A DNA stretch of 64,000 nt, taken from positions 124,001 through 188,000 of the forward strand of contig NZ_KB891806.1 of assembly GCF_000373565.1 (NCBI RefSeq), given 5' to 3'. Position numbers and translations under genes: made by a program. This document shows positions 63,697 to 64,000 of the stretch, in pieces. Origin of the DNA: Streptomyces sp. HmicA12 (GTDB lineage Bacteria > Actinomycetota > Actinomycetes > Streptomycetales > Streptomycetaceae). The notes under the pieces are model-generated. The model saw nothing but the letters and a program-made list of their open reading frames with translations. It searched no databases and had not been told where the DNA came from. Each line of letters opens with the position of its first letter. Position 1 is the first letter of the stretch.

Positions 63697-64000
63697 TCAC
63701 CCCGTCCGGGCGGCCAGCTTCTCCAGGCGTTCGTCGGTCTCGTCGTCGGCGGGCAGGTACGCGACCACGCGGTGCCCGTCGCCGTCCGGGGCCAGCCACA
63801 TGTGGCGGTGCTCCAGGCGCAGCAGGCCGATGTCCGGTTCCGGGTGCAGGTACCGCTTGACGTGCGAGACCATCGGCGCCACGTCGCGCCGCTCCCACAG
63901 CTCGCGGAACTCCGGCGAGACCGCGAGCAGCTCGTCCACCGGCGCCTTCCAGGCGGGTTCGGCGACGTGCTCGGCCATCGCCTTGCGGTACTTGGCGACG
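63697..64000 (-). CDS. Partial MmyB-type transcriptional regulator (C-terminal ligand domain)
   Basis: The reading frame is open to the window edge and continues upstream of the internal ATG at 63978 with VAKYRKAMAEH. It encodes the end of the MmyB-like ligand-binding domain: AEPAWKAPVDELLAVSPEFRELWERRDV, HVKRYLHPEPDIGLLRLEHRHMWLAPDG and RVVAYLPADDETDERLEKL. Full-length relatives have an N-terminal Xre helix-turn-helix, which would lie outside this window. The coding start is therefore not visible. Confidence 0.85.
   Translation of the reverse strand, partial: VAKYRKAMAEHVAEPAWKAPVDELLAVSPEFRELWERRDVAPMVSHVKRYLHPEPDIGLLRLEHRHMWLAPDGDGHRVVAYLPADDETDERLEKLAARTG

Overview
The window reads as chromosomal DNA of a Streptomyces-type actinomycete. 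It is very GC-rich, genes often start with GTG, stop and start codons frequently overlap (ATGA, GTGA), and the core genes are typical of the genus: an HrdA-like sigma factor next to dnaG, nas/nir nitrate assimilation genes, pyruvate phosphate dikinase, ROK-controlled glycan genes, a class F sortase and MsiK-type sugar transporters that lack their own ATPase.

Left part, about 1-19.9 kb, is accessory. A 1,559-bp IS701-family insertion (239-1797) has near-perfect 114-bp inverted repeats, CTAG on both sides and a transposase broken by two frameshifts. Next is a minus-strand locus transcribed from about 15.05 kb down to 2.04 kb. It encodes a secreted FG-GAP beta-propeller protein, a secreted DNRLRE/LamG protein, a 2,291-residue RHS/YD-repeat protein ending in a Hint autoprotease and a 120-residue HNH nuclease tip, and a small DUF4265 protein placed where an immunity gene would be. 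I read this as an exported polymorphic toxin system. Beside it on the plus strand are a decayed secreted esterase, a Stealth-family sugar-phosphate transferase and a secreted phospholipase D-like protein.

Three minus-strand tRNAs (one CAU, two Asn-GUU) at 19.9-20.3 kb mark the border. To their right lies core genome: a YtxH-like protein, an FGGY kinase, a heterodimeric ABC exporter, the HrdA-like sigma factor, dnaG, an NAD/FAD oxidoreductase, dGTPase, sirohydrochlorin chelatase, a SanA-like protein, assimilatory nitrate reductase, CutA, a thermolysin-family protease, an exported small protein with a sortase, a TSUP permease, a ferric-reductase-like flavocytochrome, an FAD reductase-nirB-nirD operon with a GlnR-like site, a TetR/SDR pair, a sugar ABC transporter, a second SDR, ppdK, a ROK regulator divergent from two glycan hydrolase genes, dusB, and a partial MmyB-type regulator at the edge.

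The nitrate genes fit together: nitrate reductase makes nitrite, NirBD reduces it to ammonium, and the chelatase supplies siroheme for NirB. A Streptomyces-type repeat with the core GCGCAGTTCCCCGCGCCCC occurs eleven times, ten of them in gaps between convergent genes, where it probably ends transcription from both sides.
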